A stretch of 64,000 bases of DNA from Chloroflexota bacterium (GCA_009840165.1 VXOG01000098.1:124001-188000), one strand, 5' to 3'. Counted from the first letter of the stretch, positions 24,902-35,614 are shown. Notes: generated from the letters alone by a model not told the origin. Made by a program: numbers and translations.

Positions 24902-27900
24902 TTGACTATCCTGACCGAACTAGCCTTGCGCCGCAAGTCGGTTACCGTCATGGCGATGGTTCTGCTCCTGATAGCGGGCGTCTTTTCGTACAACCAACTC
25001 CGCCAGGAGCTGTTCCCGGAAATCAGTTTTTCCATAGTGTACGTGGTCACGACGTACCAACAGGGCGACCCCAGCACCGTCGCCGCCGATGTGACCTCGA
25101 AGGTAGAAGACGTCATCGTCGGGATGCCCGACCTGGAGAAAATCACCTCGGTTTCCACAGGGAATCTGTCCCTGGTGACCGCCAACTTTATCCCAGGCTC
25201 CGACGTGGAAGACGCGGAAGAGGAAATCAGGAGCCGGGCCAGCGGGCTGGTCCTGCCCGACGACGCCGGCGAGCCTTATGTTTTGCGGCTCACCTCGGAC
25301 ATTTTCCCGGTGATGTTGCTGAGCGTCAGCGGCCAGCAGGACATTCCCGCCCTGCGACGCATCACCGACGATGAGATCATCCCGAGACTGGAAGCGGTCA
25401 ACGGCGTTTACGACGTTACGGTTGAAGGCGGCGTTCCCGAACGGGTCTCCGTCATCGTTGACCCGGCCCGCACCAACGAACATGACCTGACCATACAGGA
25501 CGTGGTCAACGCGGTGGCCGGAAATTCCATAGACCTCAGCGCCGGCACGCTGACCCGCGACGAGCGATCCATCGGCCTGCGCACCTACCAGGGTTACGCC
25601 AACCTGGACTCCATCCGGGACCTGCCGGTAGGCTACACCAGGTCCGCCTCCAACCCAGCATCCGGGGACACCTCCGTTACGCCAGTCCTGCTGTCAGACG
25701 TCGCCACCGTAACCATCGACACGCCGGAATCGGATACCGTTTCCCGCACCAACGGGCAGCCCAGCCTGTCGCTCCAGGTGCTCCGCCTGCCGGACGGCAA
25801 CACCATTGAGCTTACTCAGGAACTCCTGGCTGTGATAGGCGACCTCGACCTCCCACCGGACGTGCAGGTTGATGTCCTCTACAACGACGGGCCAGAGCTG
25901 GAAGAACAGCTGGCCAACGTCGTCGGCCAGGGCGGATTGGGGTTCGCCATTGCCGTTTCCGCCATCTTCATTTTCCTGCTGCAACTGCGCCCTTCGGCAA
26001 TCCGCGGCATTCTACACACCCTGCGTCCCACGTTGATCATCGCCATCTCCATACCCCTCAGCATCATGATCACCGTGCTCATCATGGCCGTATTCGACTG
26101 GACGCTCAATTTCATGAGCCTCGCCGGACTGGCTATCGCGGTAGGGCGCATTGTGGACGACAGCATCGTCGTGCTGGAAAACATCTACCGGCACATCCAG
26201 GCCGGCGGCCAACGCATTTCTACCGGAGGTACCGAAGCCACGGCTTACCGGTTCGCCCCTCTTGGCGACGACCCCGGACTGGCTGCCGCCATTCGGGGAA
26301 CCCGCGAAGTGGCCGCCGCTATCCTGGCTTCCACGTTGACCACGGTTGCCGTGTTTCTGCCTTTGGCGTTCATCCCCGGCATCGTCGGCGAGTTTTTCCT
26401 CCCCTTTGCGCAAACCGTTTGCGTTTCTCTGCTGGCCTCCACGTTCATCGCGCTAACCGCCGTGCCGGTGCTCGGCTCCATTCTCCTGCGCCGGGGCGAC
26501 ATGGCCGATGAAGAAGAAACAGCGGTGGAAGACACCTGGCTCCAACGCATCTACACGCCGGTCCTCAGGTGGGCGCTCAATCATCCGCTGCTGACCGTCC
26601 TGGGTTGCATCGCCGCCGTCGCCGCCAGCATTCCGCTGGTCTTCGTGCTTCCCATCACGTTATTCTCGTCGGGTGAGGCTGAGTCGATGCGCATTGACGT
26701 AACCATGCCCGAAAACACGGCTGCCGCCGCGATGTTCCGGGAAGTCCGCGACATCGAGCGGACGCTGGATGGATATGTGGCGGCGGGTTACATTACGTCC
26801 TATCAGGGCACCATGGGTTCAACCAGCCAGGACTTTGGGCCCAACGTCGGCGAAACAGGTTTTGATGTATCAGGCTTTTTCCTGGCGTTGTCCGACGAGG
26901 TGCCGGCGGACTTCGCCGAGGAACTCCGTGAGGCTCTGCCAGACAAGGAAAACGTGGACATTCAGGTCTTTGTGGACTCCGCAGGTCCGCCTCAGGCCGG
27001 CATCGAAATCGCCGTGACCGGCAACGATTACAGCGAAGTTCAGAGCGCCGCCAACACCCTCGTTGAACGCATCAGCCCTCTCGACGGTGTGGTCAATCTG
27101 AAAACCAACGTCAGCGACAACAAGGAGGAGCTCACCTTTGAGGTGGACACTGCCGAAGCCGGGCGCTACGGCTTGAGCTCGCTGGCGGTAGCCGGGCAGA
27201 TTCGCACTTGGGTGTACGGCAACGACGCTGCCGAGGTCAACCTGTCCGGCGACGCCTATGACGTAGTGGTGCGAGGCAAGGACGAACAGGTTGATGAAAT
27301 CGACGAACTTCAGAACCTGCCCATTGCCGGCCCCATTGGCGCCGTGCCCCTCGGTTCGATCAGCGATGTAAAGACGACGGTAGGGCCTGCCGTGGTGACG
27401 CACTACGATGGCGACCGTTCCGTTACCATCACCGGTGAAATCGAAGCTCGTGACCCTCAGGCCACCAGCGCCCGCATTGACCGGGTTATCAATGACGCGA
27501 ACTTACCGTCGAGCGTAACGGTGCGACAGGGCGGCTTTGCCAGCGACATTGAGGAGCAGTTCCAGAACGTCTATATCGCCATGGCCATTGGTTTGGCCCT
27601 GGTGTACCTGGTGATGGTGGCAACCCTGGGTTCGCTGCGCGATCCGTTCATCGTGGTGCTCAGTATGCCTTTGGCCGTGGTGGGCGCGCTGATAGCGCTC
27701 ACCGTAACCGGGCGGGCGCTGAGCCTCCCCTCCATGATGGGATTCCTCTTCCTCATCGGCATCGTCGTCACCAACGCCATCGTGCTGATCATCTTCATTG
27801 ATCAGTTGCGTCAGCAGGGGTTGGCCGTGGGCGACGCCATTTTGCTCGCCGGGCGCACTCGCCTCCGGCCGATTTTGATGACCGCCTTTACCACCATCCT

Positions 27901-28117
27901 GGCCCTGCTTCCGCTGGCTTTCAGCAACGCCAGCGGGTTGGTGGGTTCCGAGCTGGCCACCGTGGTGATCGGCGGCCTCATGAGCTCTACTTTCCTCACC
28001 CTGGTGGCGGTGCCGGTAACCTATATGCTCCTGCACCAGTCAGTACCCGATCTGTTCACTCGCGCTTGCCGGCTCATCGTCAGACCCGCCCACGCCGAAG
28101 TGGACGCTGTTCCGTAA
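24902..28117 (+). CDS. RND-superfamily efflux transporter (AcrB/MdtB-like)
   Basis: 1071 aa. TM1 is at about 14-33, and the two large extracytoplasmic loops and TM2-6 and TM8-12 blocks follow in the usual order. RIVDDSIVVLENIYRH holds the paired Asp of the proton relay in TM4. GIVVTNAIVLIIFIDQLRQ and RPILMTAFTTILALLPLAF are the TM10-TM11 counterparts. The TTG start follows AGGAGC. The adaptor gene comes 46 bp later. No outer-membrane channel gene is in the window. If the host is a monoderm Chloroflexota, the pump would not need one, which is unusual for this family. Confidence 0.93.
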   Translation: MTILTELALRRKSVTVMAMVLLLIAGVFSYNQLRQELFPEISFSIVYVVTTYQQGDPSTVAADVTSKVEDVIVGMPDLEKITSVSTGNLSLVTANFIPGSDVEDAEEEIRSRASGLVLPDDAGEPYVLRLTSDIFPVMLLSVSGQQDIPALRRITDDEIIPRLEAVNGVYDVTVEGGVPERVSVIVDPARTNEHDLTIQDVVNAVAGNSIDLSAGTLTRDERSIGLRTYQGYANLDSIRDLPVGYTRSASNPASGDTSVTPVLLSDVATVTIDTPESDTVSRTNGQPSLSLQVLRLPDGNTIELTQELLAVIGDLDLPPDVQVDVLYNDGPELEEQLANVVGQGGLGFAIAVSAIFIFLLQLRPSAIRGILHTLRPTLIIAISIPLSIMITVLIMAVFDWTLNFMSLAGLAIAVGRIVDDSIVVLENIYRHIQAGGQRISTGGTEATAYRFAPLGDDPGLAAAIRGTREVAAAILASTLTTVAVFLPLAFIPGIVGEFFLPFAQTVCVSLLASTFIALTAVPVLGSILLRRGDMADEEETAVEDTWLQRIYTPVLRWALNHPLLTVLGCIAAVAASIPLVFVLPITLFSSGEAESMRIDVTMPENTAAAAMFREVRDIERTLDGYVAAGYITSYQGTMGSTSQDFGPNVGETGFDVSGFFLALSDEVPADFAEELREALPDKENVDIQVFVDSAGPPQAGIEIAVTGNDYSEVQSAANTLVERISPLDGVVNLKTNVSDNKEELTFEVDTAEAGRYGLSSLAVAGQIRTWVYGNDAAEVNLSGDAYDVVVRGKDEQVDEIDELQNLPIAGPIGAVPLGSISDVKTTVGPAVVTHYDGDRSVTITGEIEARDPQATSARIDRVINDANLPSSVTVRQGGFASDIEEQFQNVYIAMAIGLALVYLVMVATLGSLRDPFIVVLSMPLAVVGALIALTVTGRALSLPSMMGFLFLIGIVVTNAIVLIIFIDQLRQQGLAVGDAILLAGRTRLRPILMTAFTTILALLPLAFSNASGLVGSELATVVIGGLMSSTFLTLVAVPVTYMLLHQSVPDLFTRACRLIVRPAHAEVDAVP

Positions 28118-28163
28118 TGGGTCGATTGCCAACTGACCCTCAAACGTGTCTCGCCGAGGAACG

Positions 28164-30140
28164 ATGTTGAACTTAAAAGCTGTATTGCCGTCTTTGTGCA
28201 CGGTTTCCCGCGCCGGGTCTGCTCCGCTGGCCCTGGCTATCCTATCGGCGTTGCTGTTCGTGGGCTGTGGCGCCGGCGCCGGCAGCGCGAACGCTCCTGA
28301 ATCGACTAGGGCCGCCAACATCGCTTCGGCGGAGACCGACTACACGGTTAGTGATTTTCGTGTCCGCAGCGAGTTGGTCTTCTCCACCCGGGCCGATCTG
28401 TCTTTCCAACTGCCCGGGGAAGTCGGCTCCGTCAACGTGGCGGTCGGCGACCTGGTATCCGCTGGCGATGTATTGGCTACCCTGGACTCTGACACTGTGA
28501 CCAACCTCCGGCACGCCGAAGCCCTTGCCGAGTTCAAAGTCGAGGATACGCAGGACAATCTGGAAAGCGTTCTGGGCTTGCAGTCCGCCGACCCGTTGAT
28601 CCGGGCCCGCGCCGAAAACGCTCTGGCGCAAGCCGAAAACGCCCTGGCGCAAGCGGAGGTGGCTTTGGAAAATTCCGAGGACGCACTTGAGGACTATCAG
28701 TTGGATCACGAAGTCGCTCTCAGCGCCGCCGTCCAGCGCGTCGCCGACGCCACCGCCGCCCTCGACCGCGCCGAGGAGGCGGTGACCGACTTCGCCGATG
28801 CACACGGCCAGCAGTTCGCCAACGCCCTGGCTGCGCGCGCCCTGGCTCGCACCGCCCTGGAAACCGCCCGGGACGCCGTATCCGATTTCCTACCTGACCA
28901 TGACGATTCCATCAGCAAGCTTCAGAACACCATTTCCAAGACCGAGCTTGCTCTTGATCGGGCTCGGGAGTCTCTGCGAGACTTCGACAAAAACCATGCA
29001 GACCGGCTTTCCACCGCCCGGCAAAATCTCGCCCAAGCCGAAACCCGGCGGGACAACGCTCAAGACCGGCTGGATGATTTCTATGTGAAAATCGTCAACG
29101 AGGAGTTTCACAACCTGCGAGACGGGCAGAATTTCGATGTAGTGCAGCTCAATGCCCTCCAGGCCGCCGTTGACGCCGAGCAACGCGCGGTGGACACCCT
29201 GAAGCGGGACATCGTCGAACTCGAAGCCGGCCCGAAGGAAATCGATCGTGTCGCCATTGAGACGAACATCGCAGAACTGGAATCCACGCTAACGATCCTG
29301 AATCGGGATTTGACCGATGCGCTGGCAGGACCCGACCAGGAGGAGCTGGCGCGGCTGGAAACCAACATCCTGGTGGCCCAGGAACGTCTCAACACCGCAG
29401 AGCGCGACCTGGCCGAAGTGGAACAGGGCGTGGATCAGATCGAACTTGCGCGGCTGGAAACCGCGGTTGACACCGCCCGGGTTGCCCTGGAGTCGGCCCA
29501 ATCCCGGCTGGAGCGCCTTGCGGAAGGGCCGGATGAGGCCACCGTCGCCGCGCTCACCCAGGCCGTCGCCACGCGCACCCAGGCCGTAACCACCGCCCGC
29601 GAAACTCGGGAGGACCTGGCCGCCGGGCCCGACCTCGCGGCAGTCGCGCTGGCCCAGGCAAACATCGCGGATGCCCTCGTCGATTACGCTGACGTACAGG
29701 AAGATCTGGAGGACACCGTAATTCGCGCTCCCTTTGACGGATTGGTGCGCATGGTGACCATCGAATCCGGCGACGCCATCAGGGTCGATGCTCGGGTCAT
29801 TCAGCTGGTGGACCCGACTGATGTTATTGTGGAGGGCCTCCTGGAAACCAACCACATAGACCGCGTAAACGTGGGCACGCCCGCATCCGTAATCCTGGCC
29901 GCATTGCCGGGCGTCACTTTCGATGCTGCCGTGGTCTCGATCAGCCAGGATGCCCGCACCGAGCGCGGGGTCATCAGCTTTCCGGTGAATTTCAGCGTTG
30001 TCATCCCCGAGGGAGTGGAGATACCGCCGAATCCAGGTCTGGTAACCACTACCGTAATCACCGGAGACGCGCCGCCGTCGGAAAGGCCGGATGCGCGACC
30101 CGGAGGCGGAGGCTCAGGGCGGCCAAACCGTAACCAGTAG
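28164..30140 (+). CDS. Efflux adaptor (HlyD/MFP family) lipoprotein with very long coiled coil
   Basis: About 658 aa, nearly twice the usual size. An N-terminal hydrophobic segment ends LFVGCGAG, a probable lipid-attachment Cys. A half lipoyl motif (GSVNVAVGDLVSAGDVLATL) is followed by roughly 400 residues of Ala/Glu/Leu-rich coiled coil with internal repeats (RAENALAQAENALAQAEVAL; LARLETNILVAQ and LARLETAVDTAR). Then come the second lipoyl half (IRAPFDGLVRMVTIESGDAI) and the beta-barrel domain (VDPTDVIVEGLLETNHIDRV). It is the partner of the RND pump upstream. A GTG at 28146 is an alternative start. The long hairpin may bridge a thick wall or reach another partner. Confidence 0.9.
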   Translation: MLNLKAVLPSLCTVSRAGSAPLALAILSALLFVGCGAGAGSANAPESTRAANIASAETDYTVSDFRVRSELVFSTRADLSFQLPGEVGSVNVAVGDLVSAGDVLATLDSDTVTNLRHAEALAEFKVEDTQDNLESVLGLQSADPLIRARAENALAQAENALAQAEVALENSEDALEDYQLDHEVALSAAVQRVADATAALDRAEEAVTDFADAHGQQFANALAARALARTALETARDAVSDFLPDHDDSISKLQNTISKTELALDRARESLRDFDKNHADRLSTARQNLAQAETRRDNAQDRLDDFYVKIVNEEFHNLRDGQNFDVVQLNALQAAVDAEQRAVDTLKRDIVELEAGPKEIDRVAIETNIAELESTLTILNRDLTDALAGPDQEELARLETNILVAQERLNTAERDLAEVEQGVDQIELARLETAVDTARVALESAQSRLERLAEGPDEATVAALTQAVATRTQAVTTARETREDLAAGPDLAAVALAQANIADALVDYADVQEDLEDTVIRAPFDGLVRMVTIESGDAIRVDARVIQLVDPTDVIVEGLLETNHIDRVNVGTPASVILAALPGVTFDAAVVSISQDARTERGVISFPVNFSVVIPEGVEIPPNPGLVTTTVITGDAPPSERPDARPGGGGSGRPNRNQ

Positions 30141-30161
30141 AGGCAGCCGTTCCCGAAACGT

Positions 30162-30190
30162 GTAGGGGCAGGTTTTAAACCTGCCCCTAC
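30162..30190. repeat. GTAGGGGC...GCCCCTAC palindrome, copy 1
   Basis: A perfect 29-bp palindrome, GTAGGGGCAGGTTT with its complement, between the 3' ends of the adaptor gene and sucD. Similar palindromes are at 35649, 38972 and 62140. In this convergent position it could also end transcription from both sides, though it lacks a T-run. Confidence 0.9.
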
Positions 30191-30220
30191 GTAATGGCCA
30201 AACCATTTGGGCGGTCGAAC

Positions 30221-31117
30221 CTATCCGGTCAGTCCTGCGTCTCGCAGCGTTCGCTGAGCCGTAACGCCGATGTCAGCGGGAGTCGGGATGATAACCGCGC
30301 CGGCGGCTTCCAGCGCGCGCGTTTTCGACTCCGCCGTGGCAGACTCGCCGGTGATGATTGCCCCGGCGTGCCCCATCCGCTTCCCGGAAGGCGCGGTAGC
30401 GCCCACGATCAGAGAGCAGATCGGTTTGGTGAACTCCGACGACCCGATGTATTCGGCCGCTTCCTGCTCCATGGTTCCGCCGATCTCGCCGATGAACACC
30501 ACCATGTCGGTGTCCGGGTCTTCGTTGTAGAGCCGCAGAATATCCACAAAGCTGCTGCCGATGATCGGATCTCCGCCTATGCCGACGCACGACGACTGCC
30601 CGATGCCCAGGTCGGTCAGCTGCCCGACCGCTTCATAGGTCAACGTTCCGCTGCGCGATACCACACCCACCCGTCCCGGCATGTGGATGTTGCCCGGCAT
30701 GATGCCCACCTTGCAGCGCGCCTCCGGGTTGATCATGCCAGGGCAGTTGGGGCCGATCAGTCGCACGCCGCTGGCCTTCACGTAGCGATACACTCCCACC
30801 ATATCCTGCACCGGAATGCCCTCGGTGATGCACGCAATCAATGGCATTCCCGCGTCCACCGACTCGGCGATGGCGTCGGCTGCGAACGGCGGCGGCACAA
30901 AGATCAGCGCCACGTTGGCCTGCGTCGCATCCACCGCCTCGCCCACGGAGTCGAACACCGGCACCGCGTCGTCAAACAGCTGCCCGCCTCGTCCGGGCGT
31001 TACTCCCGACACCACCTGCGTCCCGTAAGCCTTGCAGGCTCGGGCGTGGAAACTGCCTTCACGACCCGTGATGCCCTGCACCAGGATGCGCGATTGCTCG
31101 TCGAGTAAAATCCCCAT
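30221..31117 (-). CDS. sucD: Succinate-CoA ligase, alpha subunit
   Basis: 298 aa. Succinyl-CoA synthetase makes ATP or GTP from succinyl-CoA in the TCA cycle. The CoA-binding Rossmann domain shows [22 protein letters not shown] and [36 protein letters not shown] holds the phosphohistidine (about His248). [35 protein letters not shown] (in pieces) is the beta-subunit contact region. It follows sucC by 7 bp on the same strand. Confidence 0.96.
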   Translation of the reverse strand: MGILLDEQSRILVQGITGREGSFHARACKAYGTQVVSGVTPGRGGQLFDDAVPVFDSVGEAVDATQANVALIFVPPPFAADAIAESVDAGMPLIACITEGIPVQDMVGVYRYVKASGVRLIGPNCPGMINPEARCKVGIMPGNIHMPGRVGVVSRSGTLTYEAVGQLTDLGIGQSSCVGIGGDPIIGSSFVDILRLYNEDPDTDMVVFIGEIGGTMEQEAAEYIGSSEFTKPICSLIVGATAPSGKRMGHAGAIITGESATAESKTRALEAAGAVIIPTPADIGVTAQRTLRDAGLTG

Positions 31118-31124
31118 TTGCCGC

Positions 31125-32291
31125 TCAGCCCTGCGCGCCAGCGCGCGCCGAGAGGGCCGCCGCCGCTTCCGTCAAAGTATCGGTGAAAGTTACGTCAAGA
31201 CCCGACTGCGCCAGGATTTCCTTGCCTTCTTCCAGATTGGTGCCCAGCATCCGTACCACCATGGGTTGCGTTGCCTGGCGTTCTTCGTAGGCCATCACTA
31301 TCCCCCGCGCCGCCACGTCACAACGGAGGATCCCGCCGAAGATATTCACCAGGACCTGGCTGACCTTGGGATCCGAAAGAATAATCCCTACCGCAGTCGC
31401 AACCTTCTCCTCAGTCGCGCCGCCGCCCACGTCCAGGAAGTTGGCCGGGGCGGCGCCGGCCGCGTTGGCCACGTCCAGGGTCGCCATGGCCAGCCCGGCG
31501 CCATTCACCAGACAACCTACGCTACCGTCCAGGCTGACGTATGCGATGTCGTCGTCCGCGGCCCGCGCCTCTAGATGGTCTTCCTGGCTGCGATCCCGCA
31601 ACTCGCGCAGGTCGGGGTGTCGGAACAGCGCGTCGTCCTCCACGTCCATCTTGGCGTCCAGCGCCACCACGCCGCCGTCACCGGAAACGATCAGAGGGTT
31701 CACTTCGACCAGCGAACAGTCGTTGTCGATGAATATGCGGAATAGCTTGGCCAACACGTCCGCTCCCTGCCGCGCTGTGGCCCCGGACATTCCCAACCGG
31801 GCCGCCACCCTGCGGCATTGGAACGGCATCAGGCCCAGGCCCGGCTCCACAGCTTCGGTGATAATGGCGTCCGGGTTAGTGGCTGCCACCTCTTCTATTG
31901 ACATCCCGCCGGCCGCGCTGGCGATCAGCACCGGTCCGCGGTGGTTGCGGTCCATGGTCAATGCCACGTACATTTCGGTGGCAATATCCGCCAACTCTTC
32001 CACCAGCACGCTGTCAACGGGAACGCCGGCGGCGTCCGTCTGGTGTGTAACGATGCGCGAACCCAACAGGCCGGCGGCGAATTCACGCCCTTCCTCAGCA
32101 GAACCGACTACCTTGACGCCGCCGGCAAGTCCCCGCCCTCCGGCATGAACCTGCGCCTTGACAACCCCCCTGCCTCCAAACGATGAGACGGCTTCCGCTG
32201 CTTCCGCCGGTGTACTCGTCACCTTCCCGTTGGGAATTGGAATACCGTACTCGGCAAAAATCGTTTTCGCTTGATGCTCGTGCAACTTCAT
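31125..32291 (-). CDS. sucC: Succinate-CoA ligase, beta subunit
   Basis: 388 aa, normal length. [20 protein letters not shown] opens the ATP-grasp domain; [20 protein letters not shown] binds nucleotide; [13 protein letters not shown] and [17 protein letters not shown] carry the metal-site Asn/Asp. [21 protein letters not shown] and [14 protein letters not shown] belong to the C-terminal domain. First gene of the sucCD pair. Confidence 0.96.
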   Translation of the reverse strand: MKLHEHQAKTIFAEYGIPIPNGKVTSTPAEAAEAVSSFGGRGVVKAQVHAGGRGLAGGVKVVGSAEEGREFAAGLLGSRIVTHQTDAAGVPVDSVLVEELADIATEMYVALTMDRNHRGPVLIASAAGGMSIEEVAATNPDAIITEAVEPGLGLMPFQCRRVAARLGMSGATARQGADVLAKLFRIFIDNDCSLVEVNPLIVSGDGGVVALDAKMDVEDDALFRHPDLRELRDRSQEDHLEARAADDDIAYVSLDGSVGCLVNGAGLAMATLDVANAAGAAPANFLDVGGGATEEKVATAVGIILSDPKVSQVLVNIFGGILRCDVAARGIVMAYEERQATQPMVVRMLGTNLEEGKEILAQSGLDVTFTDTLTEAAAALSARAGAQG

Positions 32292-32419
32292 CGCGTCAGG
32301 TATTTTGCCTTACGCCGGCCCCTTCGTCAACGCGAAAACCTGCGACGACTTGAGCATAATGGCGCATAATCTATAGCTGGGCCGGCGGGAAATCGTTCCC
32401 GCCGGATCGCCGGACAGCC

Positions 32420-33838
32420 ATGCCCGAACCGAGACCACGAACCCTCCGCGCGGAAACCATGGGCACCGCGCCCATGTGGTTCCTGCTGTTGCAGATGTCC
32501 TTCCCGCCCATGCTGGCCATCATCGTGATGGCCCTCTACAGCATCGTTGACCGGGCTTTCGTCGGCAACGTCATCGGGGTGGATGCCCTCAGCGGCCTGT
32601 CAGCCGCCTTCCCGGCCCAGATCGCCGCCGTTGCCATCGGCCTGCTCCCCGGCCTCGGTGGTATGTCAGTGGCATCCCGCGCGCTCGGGGCCAGGGACAC
32701 GCGACAGGCATCCCGCGTCATTGGCTCGTCGCTGGCAATACTGGCTCCTGTTTATCTGGCGGTGACCGTAGCCGGCGTGTTGCGTCTGGACGACCTGACC
32801 GCGCTGATGGGCGCGTCGTCCGACACTGCCCCCTATGCTCGCGAGTACCTGGTGATCATCCTGCCCGGCGGAATCTTTACCATGCTGGCCGTCGCTGCCA
32901 ATAACCTGTTCATGGCGGAGGGACGACCGGGATCCGCCACCGTCGTTCTGGCCGGCGGCGCCGTCGCCAACGTTATCCTGGATGCCCTTTTCATCCTGGT
33001 GTTCGGCTGGGGCATCACCGGCGCAGCGGCAGCCACCGTCCTCGCCCAGGGCCTGGCCGTAACCTACGTCGCGTGGTTCTATCTCACCGGACGCAGCGCT
33101 CTCAACATCACGTTGGATGCTCTGCGTCCCCGCTTCAGACTGATTCAGGAAATCATCGCTCTCGGCCTGCCCATTTTCATCATCGAGGCGGCCCGGTCAA
33201 TCGTCGTCGTGGTTATCAACAACATCCTGGCCCAGTATCAGGGCGGCGATGCCTACATCGCCCTGTTCGGCGTCATCAATGCCGTGCTGGAGTTCGCGCT
33301 GGCGCCGTTCATTGGCGTCGCGTTGGCCTACTTGCCGTTGGCTGCCTACAACTATGGAGCGCGCAACTACCGGCGGATCCGGGAAGCCATCTGGCAAAGT
33401 TGTCTGGGCGCAACCATTTGCGGCGCATTGATGATCGCCGTGCTGCTCCCGCTGTCCGGACATATCATCAGACTGTTCGCTGAAACCAACGCCCTGCCGC
33501 CCGAGGCCGCGAACGCGCTGCGGGTAGCCCTGATCGCGCTGCCCATCGTGGGCATCGAGTTCGTCAGCTCGGTGGCGTTCCAGGCGTTGGGCAAAGCGTG
33601 GCCTTCGGTGGTTCTCACCGTCGTGCAGCGCGTGGTGTTCCTGCTCATCTGGGTGTTTACCCTATCGGGCATGTTGGGTGTTTGGGGAGTGTGGTGGTCG
33701 TTTCCGGTAACCGACATCAGCGCCATGTTCCTGGGTTTCGTCGCGCTGGCGTTAGTCTGGCGGCGCGCCGAAAAATGGGGCGAGGCGGACTACCACCGCA
33801 GGGTCGGCGATTTTGACGGCACTGCCGTCAGGCAGTAG
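32420..33838 (+). CDS. MATE-family efflux transporter
   Basis: 472 aa with 12 hydrophobic segments in two similar halves. MSFPPMLAIIVMALYSIVDRAFVGNVIG is the MATE TM1-TM2 region; SAAFPAQIAAVAIGLLPGLGG, FMAEGRPGSATVVLAGGAVANVILDALFI and YNYGARNYRRIREAIWQS are further family stretches. It is a DinF/NorM-like cation-coupled exporter; substrate unknown. It is divergent from sucC with ~130 bp between them. Confidence 0.93.
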   Translation: MPEPRPRTLRAETMGTAPMWFLLLQMSFPPMLAIIVMALYSIVDRAFVGNVIGVDALSGLSAAFPAQIAAVAIGLLPGLGGMSVASRALGARDTRQASRVIGSSLAILAPVYLAVTVAGVLRLDDLTALMGASSDTAPYAREYLVIILPGGIFTMLAVAANNLFMAEGRPGSATVVLAGGAVANVILDALFILVFGWGITGAAAATVLAQGLAVTYVAWFYLTGRSALNITLDALRPRFRLIQEIIALGLPIFIIEAARSIVVVVINNILAQYQGGDAYIALFGVINAVLEFALAPFIGVALAYLPLAAYNYGARNYRRIREAIWQSCLGATICGALMIAVLLPLSGHIIRLFAETNALPPEAANALRVALIALPIVGIEFVSSVAFQALGKAWPSVVLTVVQRVVFLLIWVFTLSGMLGVWGVWWSFPVTDISAMFLGFVALALVWRRAEKWGEADYHRRVGDFDGTAVRQ

Positions 33839-33893
33839 CTTTATTGTTCAGTCCGAGAGAGATATCTACAAAAACCCATTGGTGGAGATTCTA

Positions 33894-34517
33894 ATGGCAG
33901 AGCGAGTATCGGTGTACATCGACGGCTTCAACCTCTATTACGAACTGCGTTCAAAGGGTTGGCGTCGGTATTATTGGCTGAACATTCTTAATCTTGCGGA
34001 GAGGCTTGTGAGGCCGGGTCAGACACTAAAATTAGTGAGGTATTTTACCGCGCCAGTTTTGCCACGACCAAATGGTCGCGGCCAACACGAACGCCAACGA
34101 ACGTACTTGGAAGCGCTAGCAACGCTACCGGATCTGCATATCCATCAGGGCTATTTCCTGACAAAAAGCTAGTTATGCCCCTTTTGCGGATCAATCCAGG
34201 AAACATTTGAAGAGAAAATGACCGACGTGAACATCGCCGTCGAGCTGCTGGGAGACGCTCAAGACGACACATTCGATACTGCAATTATCATATCTGGCGA
34301 CAGCGATTTGTCTGGGCCGGTGAATGCGATTCGTCAGCGCTATTCGGACAAACGAATTGTTGTGGCATTTCCTCCCAATCACGTCTCAAAACAGTTGCGT
34401 CAATCGGCGAATGCCTCTTTTATCATAGGTCGACGAATGTTCAGCGCCAGCTTGTTCCTGGAGCAGGTTCCAACTCCAGGCGGATACGTGATCAACAAAC
34501 CACCGGAAGGGACGTGA
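33894..34517 (+). pseudogene. NYN-domain RNase gene with one in-frame TAG
   Basis: Read through, 207 codons. MAERVSVYIDGFNLYYEL has the first NYN/PIN-like acidic residue (Asp10) and FN13. ISGDSDLSGPVNAI has Asp136 and Asp138, the second metal site. LCPFCGS after the stop suggests a metal-binding pair as in LabA-type NYN proteins. Codon 93 (34170-34172) is TAG, and the frame is open on both sides, so only one substitution separates it from an intact gene. GGTGGAG precedes the ATG. It lies downstream of the MATE gene in sequence of lower GC. A shortened C-terminal product could be made from the ATG at 34218. Confidence 0.8.
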
Positions 34518-34610
34518 AAACTCCCTGACCAGACAGCCCTAGCCAGCAACCCCTCCCGGCGGTATGATGGCGGCAACCGTACCGTATCCGATACACGAGG
34601 AGGCGTTACC

Positions 34611-35600
34611 ATGGCAGACGGAATTACCATTTTGGTCGGCACCGCCGGGCAGGGAGTCATGCGCAGCATCGACAGCGGCCAGTCCTGGCGGCGCGTCGGC
34701 ATCACTCAGGGCATCCACTCGGACGCGGTGGTGCGTTGTCTGACGCCGATACCCGGCGCGGAGGGCAGCGTGCTGGCCGGCTGCGACCGGGGCATCATCC
34801 GCAGCGACGACAACGGCGACACCTGGCGGAGCGTCAGCACGCCGATGGACGGGACGGCAGTGTGGGCCATCGCCTTCGACCCGTCCAACCCGCAGATCGC
34901 TTTTGCCGGCACCGGCACGCCGGACCCGTGCCAGATCTACCGCTCGAAGGACGGCGGCGCAACGTGGGAATTACGCCCGGTAGAAGTGGCCGCCGAATGT
35001 CCCGCCGTCGGCGTTCCGCGCGTCACCGGCATTGCCATCGACCCCACCAACGGCAACAGCGTGTGGGTGGGCATTGAGGTGGACGGGCTGCGCCACAGCG
35101 CCGACGGCGGCGACACCTGGGAGACCGTACCGCACCAGGACATTCCCAACCTGGACATACACAACGTGACCGTTACCTCCGGGCCGCCCCATCGCGTGGT
35201 GGTGATGGTGAACGACGACGTTTTCCTGACCGACGACGACGGAAGCACCTGGCGCAACCTGGACGTGCGGCAGAACTTCCCACTGGGCTACCCGCGCGGC
35301 ATCAAGGTGAAGGCCGACGACCCGCAGACCATCTTCACCACTTTCGGCGACACCACCCCCGGCTCGACCGGCGTGGTGATGCGGTCGGACGACGCCGGCG
35401 CGACGTGGAACAGCCTGGACCTGCCGGTGGCCCCGAACACGGCGATGTGGGTGGTAAACTCGCAGCCGCAGAATCCCGACTTCCTGCTGGCCGGCAGCCG
35501 GTACGGCTACCTGTATCAGTCGGACGACGCCGGCAATTCCTGGAACAAGTTTGACCGAGAGTTCAGCGAAATCTCGTCGGTGATGTGGTTCCCCAACTAG
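34611..35600 (+). CDS. BNR/YCF48-like beta-propeller protein
   Basis: 329 aa with repeated Asp-box phrases: SIDSGQSWRRV, SDDNGDTWRSV, SKDGGATWELR, SADGGDTWETV, TDDDGSTWRNL, SDDAGATWNSL and SDDAGNSWNKF. These Ser-x-Asp-x-Gly-x-Thr-Trp boxes mark a seven-bladed propeller as in YCF48/sialidase-like or sortilin-type proteins. No catalytic sialidase residues are evident and there is no signal peptide. AGGAGG stands 8 nt before the ATG. Confidence 0.9.
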   Translation: MADGITILVGTAGQGVMRSIDSGQSWRRVGITQGIHSDAVVRCLTPIPGAEGSVLAGCDRGIIRSDDNGDTWRSVSTPMDGTAVWAIAFDPSNPQIAFAGTGTPDPCQIYRSKDGGATWELRPVEVAAECPAVGVPRVTGIAIDPTNGNSVWVGIEVDGLRHSADGGDTWETVPHQDIPNLDIHNVTVTSGPPHRVVVMVNDDVFLTDDDGSTWRNLDVRQNFPLGYPRGIKVKADDPQTIFTTFGDTTPGSTGVVMRSDDAGATWNSLDLPVAPNTAMWVVNSQPQNPDFLLAGSRYGYLYQSDDAGNSWNKFDREFSEISSVMWFPN

Positions 35601-35614
35601 CGCATAGGAATACT

